From contig NZ_PGGO01000087.1 of assembly GCF_003010955.1 (NCBI RefSeq), positions 62,001 to 126,000 on the forward strand: a stretch of 64,000 nt of DNA, read 5' to 3'. The notes beneath the pieces are model-generated. The model was given only the letters and a program-made list of their open reading frames with translations. It ran no database searches and was not told the origin of the DNA. Both the position numbers and the translations under genes were made by a program. Numbering within the stretch: the first letter of the stretch is position 1; the number at the start of each line of letters is the position of its first letter. Positions 1-8,172 of this stretch are shown one piece after another. The DNA comes from Phyllobacterium brassicacearum. Lineage in GTDB: Bacteria > Pseudomonadota > Alphaproteobacteria > Rhizobiales > Rhizobiaceae.

Positions 1-640
1 GATCGTCCTGCTTCAGGCCGATCTCATCGGATGCCACCGCCGGGCCCTTTGCCGCCGTTCCCTGACCAAATCCTGTGGTGCTACCCTGCCCCGAGCCGCC
101 ACCGATCGTTGGAATACGGAAGGACGAGGACGCTGGCTGTTCACTGCTGTAGGAATTGCGGCCAAACGATTGTCCGGCTCCCGCAGTTGCCGTGGAGGGC
201 TGCCGGGACCGGAAGAACCGCATGGCGAGCATGGCCGCGCCGATAACCAGGCCAATCTGCAGCAGCATGCCAAGGAAGCCGGCCGCACCGCCGAAACCGG
301 CTCCGAACAACGTACCGATCAGGCCGCCAAGAAGCAGACCGCCGATCAGCGACCGTCCCATGCCGCCGAACAGTCCGGGGCGCTGCTGCTGGGCCGCTGC
401 TGGCTGTGCAGCACCAGGCTGGTTTTGCGGCCGCGGGGTCATGGAGCGTTCAATGGGGGCAGCGTTTGAAGGCGCGGTTCGCGTTGGCGCAGGCGCCTGG
501 AAGGTGCGGGTACCGCGGCTGCCGAAACCACCGCCGCCAGCGCGCCGCGCATCGGCCTCGTAGACAGCGCTGAACGAAACCGCCAATCCGATGACGAATA
601 TCGCGGCGATCCGGCTGAGACGGGAAAGAACGAGCGGCAT
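1..640 (-). CDS. Tim44-like domain membrane protein (N-terminal part; runs off the left edge)
   Basis: The reading frame is open from an ATG at 640 to the left edge, about 213 codons, so the C-terminal Tim44-like domain lies outside the window. Residues 1-30 look like a signal peptide or membrane anchor ending near YEADA. A low-complexity Gly/Pro/Ala/Gln segment follows (AGGGGFGSRGTRTF, then QPGAAQPAAAQQQRPG). Next come two Gly-rich hydrophobic stretches (SLIGGLLLGGLIGTLFG and MLLQIGLVIGAAMLAM). This architecture is typical of bacterial Tim44-domain proteins, where a leader, a Gly-rich linker and transmembrane segments precede the domain. The family name is inferred from this N-terminal half only. 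The exact role of bacterial members is not established. Confidence 0.7.
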   Translation of the reverse strand, partial: MPLVLSRLSRIAAIFVIGLAVSFSAVYEADARRAGGGGFGSRGTRTFQAPAPTRTAPSNAAPIERSMTPRPQNQPGAAQPAAAQQQRPGLFGGMGRSLIGGLLLGGLIGTLFGAGFGGAAGFLGMLLQIGLVIGAAMLAMRFFRSRQPSTATAGAGQSFGRNSYSSEQPASSSFRIPTIGGGSGQGSTTGFGQGTAAKGPAVASDEIGLKQDD

Positions 641-765
641 GCAGACAATCTCCTCATAATGTTTGTCCCCGCGCATATGGGGAAAGCAATCGGCGATTTG
701 AAGGATCACCTTGCAAATATCGGCAAATACTCGCAATTCGGACAACAGATAAGGGGCAGGCGCAA

Positions 766-1257
766 ATGAATGACAAGAATTGGCAGCAACGGGTAGATGC
801 ACTCTGGGCTAGGTTTGATCAATTCGAGCCTGCTGATTTTGTCAGGCAGATTGAGGGCCTGGCAAAAGAGGTTCCGCCAGGAGATGCGATCGCTCTGTTC
901 GAACGCGCCTCCGCCCATGACTCGACAGGACAGGAGGAGAAAGCCGCCCCGCTTTACCGGCGGGCAATCGCATCGGGCCTTACTGGCACTCTGCGGCGTC
1001 GTGCGATCATCCAGCTGGCGAGCACCTTGCGCAACCTTGGCCAAATCGAGGAGAGCATCGCTCTTCTTACCACCGAGCGGCAAGCTGGTTCCGACGAGCT
1101 CGACGATGCGGTTACAGCATTTCTCGCCCTGTCCCTGACTGACGCAGGTCGTGACCGCGAAGCAGTAGCGCTTGCACTTGGAGCCCTGGCTCGTCACCTG
1201 CCAAGATACAACCGCTCACTGACGAATTATGCGAAGTCGCTCACCCATAAGGCTTAG
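766..1257 (+). CDS. Tetratricopeptide-repeat protein
   Basis: A 163-residue soluble protein with no signal peptide. Helical TPR-like pairs run from about residue 35 (GDAIALFERASAHDSTGQEEKAAPLYRRAI) to about 140. This matches the small alphaproteobacterial TPR proteins of roughly 160 residues. TPR helices usually mediate protein-protein contacts, and no catalytic motif is visible. An AAGGGG ribosome-binding site lies just before the ATG. The next gene, a cyclase with its own C-terminal repeat region, begins about 75 bases downstream on the same strand, so the two may be co-transcribed. The partner is unknown. Confidence 0.75.
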   Translation: MNDKNWQQRVDALWARFDQFEPADFVRQIEGLAKEVPPGDAIALFERASAHDSTGQEEKAAPLYRRAIASGLTGTLRRRAIIQLASTLRNLGQIEESIALLTTERQAGSDELDDAVTAFLALSLTDAGRDREAVALALGALARHLPRYNRSLTNYAKSLTHKA

Positions 1258-1331
1258 GAGCTTTTGCGAGCGCTCCGAGGGGTCCCCGTGCTATAGTGCC
1301 GCCCTTGGAGCTACAGGGGAGGGTGAGGTCC

Positions 1332-3089
1332 GTGGTTCAACCGCACGTGGAACGCAGGCTGGCGGCCATTCTGGCCGCTGACGTTGCGGGTTATAGCCGG
1401 CTTATGGGAGTCGATGAAGCCGGAACGGCACGTGCCCTGCGGGGCCACCGGGAAGCCATCTCGCCGATCATCACGAAACAGGGCGGCCGGATCGTCAAGA
1501 CCATTGGCGACGGCGTGCTTCTGGAATTTCCGTCGGTCGTCGCTGCCGTCGCATGCGCAGCGGCCATCCAGAAGTTGATGTCGGAACGAAATGCGGCTGC
1601 ACCCGCCGATCAGCGGATGCTGTTCCGGATTGGCATCAATCTCGGCGACGTCCTGATCGAGGGCGATGACATCCTGGGAGACGGCGTCAACGTCGCAGCG
1701 CGGCTTGAGGAGATTTCCGAGGCCGGGGGAATTTGCATCTCCGAAGACGTATACCGGCAGATTGACGGCAAGGTCGATATCAACTTTGCCGATATGGGCT
1801 TGCACCACCTCAAGAATATCTCTCGTCCGCTGAGGACCTACCGGGCGCATCTGGATCAGATCATGCCGTTGCGGGCGCCCCGACCCGCGCTGCCGGACCG
1901 GCCATCGATCGCCGTACTGCCGTTTGGGAACATGAGCAGCGATGCGACAGAGGACTATTTCGGCGACGGCGTCGTCGAAGAGATCATCATCGGGCTGTCG
2001 CGCATTCGTTGGCTCTTCGTCATCGCGCGCAATTCCAGCTTTACCTACAAAGGGCGCGCTGTCGACGTGAAGCAAGTCGGGCGTGACTTGGGCGTGCGCT
2101 ACGTGCTGGAGGGCAGCGTGCGCAGGGCGGCCAACCGGGTGCGTATCTCTGCCCAGCTTATCGAGGCCACCACGGGCGTGCACATTTGGGCGGATCGCTT
2201 TGAAGGGGGGCTGGAAGACATTTTCGAGCTTCAGGACCAGATAACCGCGAGCGTGGTTGGCGCCATCGGGTCGAAGCTCGAACAGGCTGAGATCGAGCGG
2301 GCCAAGCACAAGCCCACGGAGAACCTCGACGCCTATGATTACTTCCTGCGCGGCTCGGCAGCTCTGCATCGCTGGAGCCGGGAAGGCAATAACGAAGCTC
2401 TGCGTCTGTTTTATCGCGCCATCGAACTCGATCCGGAATATGCTGCCGCTTACGGCATGGCCGCCCGCTGCTATTCCCAACGGAAGGCAAGCGGCTGGAT
2501 GGTCGATCGCGCACAAGAGACTGCCGAAACCGAGCGGCTGGCCCGGCATGCCGCGGCCTTGGGGAAGGATGATGCGGTGGCGCTCTGCACTGCCGGTATC
2601 GCCTTCACATATGTTCTCGGCGCCCACGACTATGGCGCTGATTTGCTGGAGCGTGCGCTTGCACTCAATCCCAATTTGGCGTCGGCGTGGCTGTTCAGCG
2701 GCTGGGCCAAGATCTGGCGTGGCGAACCTGACGTAGCTATGGACCACCTCACGCGTGCCATGCGCCTGAACCCCCAAGACCCTCAAATGTTCAATGCGCA
2801 CGCCGCAATGGCTGCCGCCTACTTCTTTGCTGGCCGGTACGAGGATGCGTCTTCATGGGCCAACGCCGCCATTCGCGAGCAGCCGGTTCACTTCATTGGA
2901 ACCTGCGTCGCTGCTGCAAGCCACGCGCTGGCTGGCCAAGCTGCGGAGGCAACGGAGGCCATGACGCGATTGCGACAGCTTTATCCCGACCTCCGCCTTT
3001 CGAACCTCAATGATTGCTTCCCGATCCGGCAACCGGACGATGCCGCGCGATGGGCCGGCGCCCTGGAAAGCGCAGGCCTGCCACAATGA
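1332..3089 (+). CDS. Class III adenylate/guanylate cyclase with TPR-like C-terminal region
   Basis: Predicted to make cyclic AMP (possibly cGMP) from the nucleoside triphosphate in the cytoplasm. The N-terminal cyclase domain (about residues 8-175) begins ERRLAAILAADVAGYSRLM. It carries the metal Asp in this block, the substrate-selecting Lys in RIVKTIGDGV, and GDGVNVAARLE with the transition-state Asn/Arg pair. A middle domain starting PSIAVLPFGNMS is the TolB-like part common in rhizobial multi-copy cyclases. A helical TPR-type tail follows (RAIELDPEYAAAYGMAAR). I chose GTG 1332 because a strong GGGGAGGG lies at 1316-1323. GTG at 1296 is in frame but upstream of that site. Rhizobia carry many such cyclases, so the input signal cannot be inferred. 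Confidence 0.85.
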   Translation: MVQPHVERRLAAILAADVAGYSRLMGVDEAGTARALRGHREAISPIITKQGGRIVKTIGDGVLLEFPSVVAAVACAAAIQKLMSERNAAAPADQRMLFRIGINLGDVLIEGDDILGDGVNVAARLEEISEAGGICISEDVYRQIDGKVDINFADMGLHHLKNISRPLRTYRAHLDQIMPLRAPRPALPDRPSIAVLPFGNMSSDATEDYFGDGVVEEIIIGLSRIRWLFVIARNSSFTYKGRAVDVKQVGRDLGVRYVLEGSVRRAANRVRISAQLIEATTGVHIWADRFEGGLEDIFELQDQITASVVGAIGSKLEQAEIERAKHKPTENLDAYDYFLRGSAALHRWSREGNNEALRLFYRAIELDPEYAAAYGMAARCYSQRKASGWMVDRAQETAETERLARHAAALGKDDAVALCTAGIAFTYVLGAHDYGADLLERALALNPNLASAWLFSGWAKIWRGEPDVAMDHLTRAMRLNPQDPQMFNAHAAMAAAYFFAGRYEDASSWANAAIREQPVHFIGTCVAAASHALAGQAAEATEAMTRLRQLYPDLRLSNLNDCFPIRQPDDAARWAGALESAGLPQ

Positions 3090-3113
3090 TGGCTCTCTCC
3101 GGACCACTGCCGG

Positions 3114-3887
3114 CTAGATACCCGCATACCATTCATAGCCGCGGTCTTCCCAGAAACCACCCTTGCCGCCCCAAAGCCCCTTGAAGCTGTCGACCAGTTC
3201 GATCCGCATGACATACTTGGCGTGCTTGTAGCCCAGTTGCCGTTCGACGCGCAGCCGCAGCGGTGCGCCATGGGCGACTTCGAGGTCCTTGCCGTTCATG
3301 CTGTAGGCAAGGATTGTCTGCGGATGCCAGGCATCGACAAGGTCGATGCTTTCATAATACTGGCCGCTGCCGTCCAGCGTCTTCTCATATTCGTCGGCGC
3401 AATGGAAAACCGCAAAGCGCGCACCCGGTGCGAGCCCTGCCTTTTCAAGAACAAGGCCGAGCTGCACGCCGGTCCACTTGCCGATGGCGCTCCAGCCTTC
3501 GACGCAATCGTGCCGCGTGATTTGCGTGCGCGACGCCATGGCCTTGAGATCGGCAAGCGACAGTTCGAGCGGTCGTTGCACCATGCCGTTCACCGTGAGC
3601 TTCCAGTCCGCGAAATTGCTTTCCATCAGCCGGGCGTACTCCTCGCCATCGGGCTGCGAAGTACCATTCGCCTTGAAGACCGGCGACATATCTGCCTCGG
3701 TGTATTCACGTGCCAATGGCTGGTGCGGCATGAGCAGGCGCTGGGTGCCCAAGGTCAGGGACTCCGCCTTTTGCAGGACATCATTGACCGTGGCGTTTTC
3801 CACCAATGCATCGCAGCCGGTCAGAAGGCCGGTTGCAGCGACGCCTGAGCCGATGAGGAAACGCCGGCGTGTGAGATCAAAGCCCAT
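3114..3887 (-). CDS. Molybdopterin-dependent oxidoreductase of the sulfite oxidase/MsrP fold, Tat-exported
   Basis: A 257-residue protein. Its N-terminus has a twin-arginine motif (TRRRFLIGSG, residues 6-15) and then a hydrophobic stretch ending LLTGC. It may therefore be a Tat-exported lipoprotein. The oxidoreductase molybdopterin domain has the molybdenum-ligand Cys in RHDCVEGWSAIGKW. The C-terminus has the family pattern MRIELVDSFKG. It overlaps the upstream cytochrome b561-type gene by 11 bases, as expected for a periplasmic Mo enzyme that passes electrons through a membrane heme protein. The substrate is not evident: methionine sulfoxide and other S- or N-oxides are all possible. The sequence is shorter than MsrP itself. 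Confidence 0.85.
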   Translation of the reverse strand: MGFDLTRRRFLIGSGVAATGLLTGCDALVENATVNDVLQKAESLTLGTQRLLMPHQPLAREYTEADMSPVFKANGTSQPDGEEYARLMESNFADWKLTVNGMVQRPLELSLADLKAMASRTQITRHDCVEGWSAIGKWTGVQLGLVLEKAGLAPGARFAVFHCADEYEKTLDGSGQYYESIDLVDAWHPQTILAYSMNGKDLEVAHGAPLRLRVERQLGYKHAKYVMRIELVDSFKGLWGGKGGFWEDRGYEWYAGI

Positions 3888-4761
3888 TTGACTTGTCCTT
3901 TTCCGGTTCGATCTTCAGCGCGTAGTAGCCGGTGATCATCGAACGCAGATTGTTCCAGACGCCGGAGAGCAGCACCATGACGATGTGGACAATCACGAAG
4001 GCAACCAGCAGCGAAGCGCAGATGAAGTGGATTGTGCGCGCTGACTGCCGCCCGCCGAAGACATCGAGCAGCCACGGGAAGATTGCATTGAAACCCGGCG
4101 ACATGGTGAGTCCGGTCAGCACGATCAGCGGCAGGATGATGAAGATGACACCCACATAAGCGAGCTTTTGCAGCGAATTATAGTGCCGCGCCTCTTCGCC
4201 CTTCGGAAAGCGCAGCCGCGCATGTTCGGAAATCTCGTGCGCCAGATGTTTTGGCGTCAGCTGGCCTTTGCTCGGGACAAGATCCCGGCGGAAATGCCCG
4301 GCAGCAAGGCCATAGAGCAGATAGACCAGACCATTGATGACAAAGAACCAGGCGAAAAAGAAGTGCCATCGCCGGCCGGTCGCCAGATCCTGATAGCTCG
4401 GGATCGTGATCCATGACGGGAATGCACGCGGACTGAGTTCGCCGTCCTCCGTCGAGGCGCCAAGGACGCCCGTGGTGTTCAGCGACAGCGATCCGATGCG
4501 GGTGACGCCCTTGATTGTATCGCCGTCCTGGACCGCCCCGATGGAAATGAACGAGGGATCGGGAAGCGCATCGGCACCGTATTGCCCCCAATAGAGTGAA
4601 GGATGGGCGTTGAATATTTGCAGCCCGCTCATCAAAAGGAAACTCAGGCACAAAACGTTCAGCCAGTGCGTAACGCGCACCGCGACCGAATGGCGATAGA
4701 ACAGAACCTTCTTCGGCTTGGCCGTTCCTGTATCGCTTGTGCCGGTGGTGACACTTGTCAT
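3877..4761 (-). CDS. Cytochrome b561-type membrane subunit paired with the Mo oxidoreductase
   Basis: A 294-residue integral membrane protein with about four to five hydrophobic helices. His residues sit in helix contexts (FYRHSVAVRVTHWLNVLC near the N-terminus, TIHFICASLLVAFVIVHIVMVLLSG near the C-terminus) that fit bis-heme b binding in the cytochrome b561/DUF4405-like family. The start at 4761 has a GGAGG upstream. A frame extension to 4824 lacks a ribosome-binding site and runs through an inverted repeat. Overlap with the following molybdopterin gene indicates a two-gene operon. The likely role is anchoring and electron exchange between the quinone pool and the exported Mo enzyme. Confidence 0.85.
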   Translation of the reverse strand: MTSVTTGTSDTGTAKPKKVLFYRHSVAVRVTHWLNVLCLSFLLMSGLQIFNAHPSLYWGQYGADALPDPSFISIGAVQDGDTIKGVTRIGSLSLNTTGVLGASTEDGELSPRAFPSWITIPSYQDLATGRRWHFFFAWFFVINGLVYLLYGLAAGHFRRDLVPSKGQLTPKHLAHEISEHARLRFPKGEEARHYNSLQKLAYVGVIFIILPLIVLTGLTMSPGFNAIFPWLLDVFGGRQSARTIHFICASLLVAFVIVHIVMVLLSGVWNNLRSMITGYYALKIEPEKDKSNGL

Positions 4762-4791
4762 GTTGAGCCTCCATAATGTGCCGCCTCTTGC

Positions 4792-4812
4792 CCCTCCCCC
4801 TTTTGGGGAGGG
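4792..4812. repeat. GC-rich inverted repeat (8-bp arms, 5-base loop), terminator-like
   Basis: CCCTCCCC and GGGGAGGG flank CTTTT. The same 8-bp arms recur at 52705-52725, so this is a dispersed intergenic palindrome. It lies between the MXKDX gene and the cytochrome b gene and could act as a transcript terminator or processing site. Confidence 0.7.
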
Positions 4813-4840
4813 TAAATGCGTCAACGCCTCAGAACTCCAC

Positions 4841-5104
4841 TTACTTCTTCTTGGGAGCCATTGCGTCAGGAGCCATTGCGTCCTTCTTCATCGGCTTCAT
4901 TGTATCCTTTTTCATCGCCATCGTGTCGCATTCCTTGACCATGGCATTCATCTTCGTCGTGTCTTTCTCCATCTTGGCTTTCGCCATGCAGTCTTCCTGG
5001 CTCATCGGCTTCATGGCCTCTTCGGCCTGCGCGATATTTGCACCGGCAAGTCCGGTTGCGAGGACAAAGGCCGACAGGGCGATGCTGCGTGCGAGAATGT
5101 TCAT
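4841..5104 (-). CDS. Secreted small protein with MXKDX-type pentapeptide repeats
   Basis: An 87-residue protein with a clear signal peptide (MNILARSIALSAFVLATGLAGANIAQA, residues 1-27). A Met/Lys-rich tail follows with KKDTM, MKKDAM and DAMAPKKK elements typical of MXKDX repeat proteins. Two Cys residues (SQEDCMAK, VKECDTM) lie before the repeats. The start at 5104 was chosen because AGGAGA precedes it and the signal peptide begins there. An in-frame extension to 5188 has neither support. Function of the family is unknown. Its place beside a Mo oxidoreductase, a DUF1223 protein and an ECF sigma factor suggests an envelope stress or metal role, which is inference only. Confidence 0.75.
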   Translation of the reverse strand: MNILARSIALSAFVLATGLAGANIAQAEEAMKPMSQEDCMAKAKMEKDTTKMNAMVKECDTMAMKKDTMKPMKKDAMAPDAMAPKKK

Positions 5105-5212
5105 GGAAAGTCTCCTTGGTTGGATGAGACACGTTTGAACGTGCCAACAAGTTTCGGATGTCTCTGACATCCACGTGATCCTGGGCATCGCCAGGAATTC
5201 CTTTGATCTTCG

Positions 5213-5932
5213 CTATTGTGTGACGGCCGCCAGGATCGGCCCACCATTGGGGGCTTGGATGAGGATCGCCGTGCGCAGCCCCGGCGTTGCCGCCGGAACA
5301 TCAATCGTCTCGGCCCTGCCGTTCCAGCTGCCGACCTTGGTCAGGCTGTGAACGACGTTCTTGTGCGGAAGTGTGCGGCCGGTATTCTCGCCGCGATTGA
5401 CCGGGACATTGACCGTCCGCTCGTCATAGGTGACGAACCAGATATCCGCCTTGCCACCCGGTACGTCGCCCTCGCCTATGGTGAGCTTGCGTTTGGTCAG
5501 GTCCAGCGACGGCGTGGCAACTTTGCCTTGCTCCGCGATCAAGTCGTCGATCTCTGAAATCCTGTTGCCGACAACATCGGCGCGGCCATTTACCACGACC
5601 TGCGGTGTAAACGGGCCGTCGCGACCGAGCGGCTTTTCATAGTTGACCTGACGATCGGTATACTCAGGCTTGGCGAAAATATCCTTCCAGCCAAGCCGGT
5701 CCCAATAGGTGACGCCGAAGCTCAGCGCGAGGACGCCGGGCCGCTTGCTGATTTCAATGAGATTGGCATTTGCCGGTGGGCATGACGAGCAACCCTGGCT
5801 GGTGAAAAGTTCGACAACGGTGAGCGGCTTCATGTCCCCGGCAAGGGCTGCAGAGGCGCCAAGACCGAGCAATGCCGTCGCGGCAGCCAAGGCCAACGCA
5901 TGCATGCCGCCACGATTTCGTTGAACACCCAT
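5213..5932 (-). CDS. DUF1223 family secreted protein (thioredoxin-like fold)
   Basis: A 239-residue protein with a signal peptide (residues about 1-30, ending SAALAGD). The mature part begins TVVELFTSQGCSSCPPANANL, a CxxC-type site in a thioredoxin-like setting that is characteristic of DUF1223. VTYWDRLGWKDIFAKPEYTDRQ and TPQVVVNGRADVVG also match the family. The start at 5932 has GAGGAGATCAAG upstream. A candidate ECF-type promoter lies on this strand at 5987-6012. The gene is divergent from the ECF sigma factor, which suggests it is a target of that factor. The biochemical role is unknown, possibly thiol redox or copper/stress related. Confidence 0.85.
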   Translation of the reverse strand: MGVQRNRGGMHALALAAATALLGLGASAALAGDMKPLTVVELFTSQGCSSCPPANANLIEISKRPGVLALSFGVTYWDRLGWKDIFAKPEYTDRQVNYEKPLGRDGPFTPQVVVNGRADVVGNRISEIDDLIAEQGKVATPSLDLTKRKLTIGEGDVPGGKADIWFVTYDERTVNVPVNRGENTGRTLPHKNVVHSLTKVGSWNGRAETIDVPAATPGLRTAILIQAPNGGPILAAVTQ

Positions 5933-5986
5933 CTTGATCTCCTCACGTTCCCGAAGTCCGGACTTTGTCGCGGTCACATCAGACAA

Positions 5987-6012
5987 TTCGCGAGGCAATG
6001 CGATCTGGTTAC
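5987..6012 (-). promoter_or_regulatory. Candidate ECF sigma promoter for the DUF1223 gene
   Basis: On the minus strand GTAACC (6012-6007) is separated by exactly 16 bases from CGAA (5990-5987). This matches, from memory, the promoter reported for the Caulobacter SigF/NrsF system (GTAACC-N16-CGAA). It lies about 55 bases upstream of the DUF1223 start and directly opposite the sigma gene. Confidence 0.55.
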
Positions 6013-6090
6013 AGCCATCACGCATTGGTGATCATTCTTCGGTCGATTCATGTTTGAAGGATTGACCTGCAGCCGACTTCCATCTCATCT

Positions 6091-6115
6091 GTAACTTTTT
6101 CGCCGCTGCCACGAA
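6091..6115 (+). promoter_or_regulatory. Candidate autoregulatory ECF promoter of the sigma factor gene
   Basis: GTAACT at 6091-6096 is followed after 15 bases by CGAA at 6112-6115. It resembles the element driving the divergent DUF1223 gene but with one base less spacing. It is only about 16 bases before the sigma GTG, so the leader would be very short. Confidence 0.4.
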
Positions 6116-6131
6116 TAAGGAATGAATCGGA

Positions 6132-6689
6132 GTGCACTCGGTCGAAACGCGATTGAAAGCATTGATGCTCGCAAGCCTTGCGGGTGATGCGCGGAGCTAT
6201 GGCGTGCTCTTGAATGACGTCGCCAGGCATTTGCGCATTTATTTCCTGCGCCGGCTGGCTGACGCACATAAGGGCGACGCCGACGATCTCGTGCAGGAGA
6301 CACTGATGGCCTTGCACACGCGGCGCGCAACCTATGAGGTCGACCGGCCTTTTACCGCCTGGCTGCATGCGATTGCGCGCTACAAGCTGATCGATCACTT
6401 CAGGCGCAACCGTATCAGGGTAACCGTTCCGCTCGACGATGCGGAGGACTTGTTTGCGCAGGATCAATCTGACGCCGCGGCGGACCGCATGGATGTGGAA
6501 CGGCTCCTGCAATCCGCGCCGGAAAGGACCAGGGAACTCATCTACCGGACGAAGATCGAGGGCCAATCCATCGCTGAAGTAGCGGAAAGTACCGGCCTTT
6601 CGGAGACTTCCGTCAAGGTCAGTATACACAGGGGAATAAGGGCGATAACCGCGAGGTTAAAGGGACATGCAGCCAATGATGACAAATGA
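6132..6689 (+). CDS. ECF-family RNA polymerase sigma factor
   Basis: 185 residues. Region 2 is clear (about 35-100: DADDLVQETLMALHTRRATYEVDRPFTAWLHAIARYKLIDHFRR), with the promoter-melting and -10 contacting helices. Region 4 is at the C-terminus (IAEVAESTGLSETSVKVSIHRGIRAI). The GTG start at 6132 has AAGGA before it. The stop overlaps the next gene, which encodes an NrsF-like membrane protein, by 23 bases. This is the classic arrangement of a sigma factor co-translated with its anti-sigma. Candidate cognate promoters precede both this gene and the divergent DUF1223 gene. Caulobacter SigF is the best-studied member with this partner type and responds to heavy metals. Whether the signal is the same here is inference. 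Confidence 0.88.
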   Translation: MHSVETRLKALMLASLAGDARSYGVLLNDVARHLRIYFLRRLADAHKGDADDLVQETLMALHTRRATYEVDRPFTAWLHAIARYKLIDHFRRNRIRVTVPLDDAEDLFAQDQSDAAADRMDVERLLQSAPERTRELIYRTKIEGQSIAEVAESTGLSETSVKVSIHRGIRAITARLKGHAANDDK

Positions 6690-7317
6690 TCTTATTGCGC
6701 GTCTCGCGGGTGAACTGAAGCCGGTGTCGCGCCTCGCTGTCATCCGGCGGGTCGTGACAGGTCTCGGCCTGAGCCTGATCGCTTCTGCCCTTCTCATGTG
6801 GTGGTGGCTCGGGATGCGGCCAGACCTTGCTGAAGCGTCAACGACCATGATGTTTTGGAGCAAATTTACCTATACGCTCATCCTCGCCGCTGCCGGCGCC
6901 TGGGCAGTCAAGCGCATCGCCCACCCGCTCGGTTCGATTCGCGTCAATATCGGCCTGATTGCCGCGACAATCGTCGTGATGATCATTCTCGCGCTTGTTC
7001 AATTGGCGCTGACACCGCCCGAAGAATATATGGCCATGTTGAAAGGCCATACGATCAGGGTCTGCACGTTCAACATCGTCGTGCTGTCGCTGCCGCTGCT
7101 GATCGGTGCCTTCTGGGTGCTGCGCGGGCTCGCTCCAACACGGTTGACCGTCGCCGGCGCAGCCGCTGGCCTTGCCGCCGGGTCAATCGCTTCCTTCGTC
7201 TATTCGTTCCACTGCGACGAAAGCGCCATGCCTTTCGTCGCAATCTGGTACACACTGGGCGTGCTTGTTGCTGGCCTGATCGGCGCAATCACCGGGCGAT
7301 ATATTCTGAGGTGGTAG
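6667..7317 (+). CDS. NrsF-like (DUF1109) membrane anti-sigma factor
   Basis: 216 residues with about six transmembrane helices spread through the protein: VVTGLGLSLIASALLMWWWLG, FTYTLILAAAGAWAV, NIGLIAATIVVMIILALV, FNIVVLSLPLLIGAFWVL, AAAGLAAGSIASFVYSF, WYTLGVLVAGLIGAITG. A conserved-looking Cys occurs in YSFHCDESAMPF. A short cytoplasmic N-terminus (about 25 residues) would bind the sigma factor. It overlaps the sigma gene by 23 bases. ATG 6667, 6676 and 6679 are all possible starts. DUF1109 proteins of this type hold the ECF sigma inactive at the membrane until an inducing signal arrives. Confidence 0.85.
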   Translation: MQPMMTNDLIARLAGELKPVSRLAVIRRVVTGLGLSLIASALLMWWWLGMRPDLAEASTTMMFWSKFTYTLILAAAGAWAVKRIAHPLGSIRVNIGLIAATIVVMIILALVQLALTPPEEYMAMLKGHTIRVCTFNIVVLSLPLLIGAFWVLRGLAPTRLTVAGAAAGLAAGSIASFVYSFHCDESAMPFVAIWYTLGVLVAGLIGAITGRYILRW

Positions 7318-7324
7318 CTCTGGT

Positions 7325-7356
7325 TATCCCCCCATTGAGGGGGAGAGATAATCGGC
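7325..7356. repeat. Intergenic inverted repeat with conserved GAGATAATCGGCAT flank (copy 1)
   Basis: CCCCC-ATTGA-GGGGG followed by GAGATAATCGGCAT. The same flank occurs at 9338-9352 and 46675-46690. It lies between convergent nrsF-like and iolB genes and may also serve as a bidirectional terminator. Confidence 0.6.
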
Positions 7357-7370
7357 ATTTGCTCTCGCAC

Positions 7371-8168
7371 CTATCGACTCATCAGCCACTCATGTTCGAC
7401 AGCATTGTGGAATTTCCAGGTGCGCTTCGGCCCAGCCATCACATTGAGGTAATAGAGATCATAGCCGTGGCAGGCAGCGCAGGGATGATAGCCCTTTGGA
7501 ACCATCACCACATCGCCGTCTTCGATCGCCATCGCCTCGTCCAGTGACCGGTCATCCGTGTAGACGCGCTGGAAGCCAAAACCCTGAGGCGGGTTGAAGC
7601 GGTGATAATAGGTCTCTTCAAGATAGGATTCCGCCGGAAGGTTGTCCTGGTCATGCTTGTGCGGCGGATAGCTCGACGTATGGCCGCCGGGCGTGATCAC
7701 CTCGACCACAAGCAATGAATCCGCCGGCTCGTTCTCCGGCAGGATGTTCGTCACATAGCGCGTGTTCGTGCCCTTGCCACGCGTTTCCTGGCCGAGATCG
7801 TCGGGCGAGATTACCCGGACCGGCAGGCCGCCGCCAAGTCCTGGCGCCGAGCAAACCGCAAGCTCCAGGGCTGTATCCGCCGTCACCGACCAGTTGCAGC
7901 CTTCCGGTACATAGACCGACCACGGCTTGCCCTCAAAGGGTGACATCCGTTCGCCAAGCAGGCCGAGATCGCGGCCATTGACCGTGGCAACGCCCTTGCC
8001 GGTGACGAAGACGAGGCAGACTTCCTTGTCTTCGCTGCGGCCCGAAACTGTCTGACCGGCCTCAGCCCTGTGCAGGTCGAAGCCGACATAGGTCCAGCCG
8101 GCACTTTCGGGAGTGACATGCGCCACGTGACCTGTACCCGGCTTGGCCTTCAACAAGAGTTTCGACAT
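7371..8168 (-). CDS. iolB: 5-deoxy-glucuronate isomerase
   Basis: Converts 5-deoxy-D-glucuronate to 2-deoxy-5-keto-D-gluconate in myo-inositol breakdown, in the cytoplasm. The 265-residue cupin-type protein has the IolB metal-site block GGHTSSYPPHKHD (about residues 158-170). LEETYYHRFNPPQGFGFQRVYTD and the C-terminal DVVMVPKGYHPCAACHGYDLYYLNVMAG also match. The start at 8168 has AGGAGTG in front. In-frame sequence to 8342 belongs to the preceding small gene in another frame. It is the last gene of the iolC-D-E-(small membrane protein)-B block. Confidence 0.95.
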   Translation of the reverse strand: MSKLLLKAKPGTGHVAHVTPESAGWTYVGFDLHRAEAGQTVSGRSEDKEVCLVFVTGKGVATVNGRDLGLLGERMSPFEGKPWSVYVPEGCNWSVTADTALELAVCSAPGLGGGLPVRVISPDDLGQETRGKGTNTRYVTNILPENEPADSLLVVEVITPGGHTSSYPPHKHDQDNLPAESYLEETYYHRFNPPQGFGFQRVYTDDRSLDEAMAIEDGDVVMVPKGYHPCAACHGYDLYYLNVMAGPKRTWKFHNAVEHEWLMSR

Positions 8169-8172
8169 GGTT

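Noticed and set aside
1311-2801. Long open frame on the minus strand opposite the adenylate cyclase
   Set aside because: It is a codon-bias shadow. The plus-strand frame has full cyclase motifs, and this one has no recognisable domain.
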